From contig NZ_CAKQVD010000049.1 in the NCBI RefSeq assembly GCF_934277605.1, positions 1 through 14,138 of the forward strand: 14,138 bases of DNA. Reading direction: 5' to 3'. The translations under genes and the position numbers were made by a program. Of the stretch, positions 13,545 to 14,138 are shown piece by piece (the stretch's first letter is position 1; the number at the start of each line of letters is the position of its first letter). This stretch comes from an uncultured Anaerotignum sp. Lineage in GTDB: Bacteria > Bacillota > Clostridia > Lachnospirales > Anaerotignaceae. The notes under the pieces were generated by a model. It searched no databases. It was not told the DNA's origin and saw only the letters and a program-made list of their open reading frames with translations.

Positions 13545-13724
13545 ATGGATTGGCTGCGAAGCCGAAGCACACTGCCGCCGGAGGTGCGGCAGTTGATTTT
13601 GCACAACGGCAGGGACATGGAGAGATTTTATACCCTTTCCACAGAGGAAAGACAGGAGGTACTGAACCGTATTCATATAGCGAACACACCAGATACGCTT
13701 ACGGAAACGGCAAAGCGGAAATAG
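13545..13724 (+). CDS. Small hypothetical protein (59 aa)
   Basis: A 59-aa ORF starting MDWLRSRSTLPPEVRQL and containing RFYTLSTEERQEVLNRIHIA. I do not recognise the family. It is charged, apparently helical and soluble, with no signal peptide or membrane segment. The ATG at 13545 follows GGAGGG at a normal distance; the ATG two codons earlier is too close to it. Support for being real is the good ribosome-binding site, protein-like composition and a location in the gap before xpt. No clear promoter is seen, and the structured element at 13317-13496 lies directly upstream. A weak A/T hairpin (AACTTTT/AAAAGGTT, about 13749-13768) follows the stop. It could still be a chance ORF. Confidence 0.5.
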   Translation: MDWLRSRSTLPPEVRQLILHNGRDMERFYTLSTEERQEVLNRIHIANTPDTLTETAKRK

Positions 13725-13828
13725 GCATTGTTCCGAAAAAAATCCGCCAAAACTTTTCAAAAAAAAGGTTCGTTTCTATTCAAATTCCCGATTCTCTGTA
13801 AAATTCGACGCTTTTACCGAAAGAGCGG

Positions 13829-13857
13829 TTTACATCACGAAATGCAAGCCGTATAAT
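13829..13857 (+). promoter_or_regulatory. Sigma-A type promoter for xpt
   Basis: TTTACA (13829-13834), a 17-bp spacer and a perfect TATAAT (13852-13857). The expected leader of about 60 nt contains an AGAAGGAG ribosome-binding site and no recognisable purine riboswitch aptamer. Confidence 0.85.
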
Positions 13858-13925
13858 AGTGGATACTTGAGAGAGCATAAACTGTTTAGAGGATGAGCGG
13901 AATTTTAAGAGAAGGAGCCGACAGC

Positions 13926-14138
13926 ATGGATTTGTTAAAGAGAAGAATTATCGAAGACGGTACGGAATTGGGCACAGAGGTTGTAAAAGTGGATTCTTTT
14001 TTGAATCACCAGTTGGACATTGGTCTTTTTATGGCGATTGGGAAGGAAATCAGCCGCAGATTCGGTCATTTGGATATCAACAAAATCCTGACGATTGAGG
14101 CCTCCGGTATCGGCATTGCGGCAATTACCGCATTATAC
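13926..14138 (+). CDS. xpt: Xanthine phosphoribosyltransferase, 5' part
   Basis: The first 71 codons are present and the gene runs off the right edge. The translation MDLLKRRIIEDGTELGTEVV, then KVDSFLNHQLDIGLF, then ILTIEASGIGIAA closely matches the N-terminus of Xpt, which converts xanthine and PRPP to XMP in purine salvage. KVDSFLNHQ is a strong family signature, and IEASGI corresponds to the conserved strand-loop before the PRPP region. The PRPP-binding loop itself lies outside the window. The ATG is preceded by AGAAGGAG. In many Bacillota xpt is followed by a purine permease gene (pbuX), which could lie beyond the edge. Confidence 0.93.
   Translation, partial: MDLLKRRIIEDGTELGTEVVKVDSFLNHQLDIGLFMAIGKEISRRFGHLDINKILTIEASGIGIAAITALY

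Noticed and set aside
13320..13760. 146-aa open frame on the minus strand across the cloverleaf element and the small ORF
   Set aside because: It reads straight through the inverted repeats, has no ribosome-binding site and no recognisable domain. The structured element explains the sequence better.

Overview
The window looks like a chromosomal stretch from a Bacillota, most likely a member of the Clostridia (Lachnospiraceae-like). The reasons are an rpsU-yqeY pair, a RecU-type Holliday junction resolvase, Xpt, strong A/T-rich sigma-A type promoters and G-rich Shine-Dalgarno sites. All functional calls come from reading the translated sequence; no database search was run.

Layout, left to right. 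(1) 1-2348, minus strand: the start of an ABC permease gene, preceded by its lipoprotein substrate-binding protein (SBP1). Upstream lies a second, closely similar SBP gene (SBP2), a tandem paralogue. SBP1 has its own strong promoter flanked by TCGA-containing palindromes. SBP2 sits just behind a GC-rich hairpin. (2) 2373-3357, minus: rpsU (58 aa, S21) and yqeY, transcribed from a consensus promoter. They are separated by an unusually long spacer of about 210 bp filled with 10-bp direct repeats and hairpins. (3) 3402-5699, minus: an isolated glycogen branching enzyme gene (glgB) with a Lys/Ala-rich C-terminal tail. (4) 5929-7554, plus: a metallo-beta-lactamase/beta-CASP RNase-like protein, divergent from glgB. 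(5) 7564-7838: a dense set of perfect hairpins bounded by an imperfect inverted repeat of about 50 bp, lying between convergent genes. (6) 7842-11121, minus: a tightly packed operon recU-tldD-tldE (resolvase, then the two subunits of the TldD/TldE protease) with a promoter in front of recU. (7) 11258-13142, minus: a coiled-coil zinc-ribbon protein followed by a MATE-family exporter, ending in a strong hairpin. (8) 13317-13496: a second hairpin-rich element with a three-armed, cloverleaf-like fold. (9) 13545-13724, plus: a small unknown ORF. (10) 13829-14138, plus: a consensus promoter and the 5' part of xpt (xanthine phosphoribosyltransferase).

The protein-coding genes are mostly ordinary housekeeping or transport functions. 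I see no defence island, prophage, CRISPR array, IS transposase, rRNA or tRNA. The more unusual content is in the non-coding DNA. Three unrelated-looking, structure-rich intergenic elements (about 2883-3060, 7564-7838 and 13317-13496) and the palindrome cluster in front of SBP1 are the parts most worth a second look.
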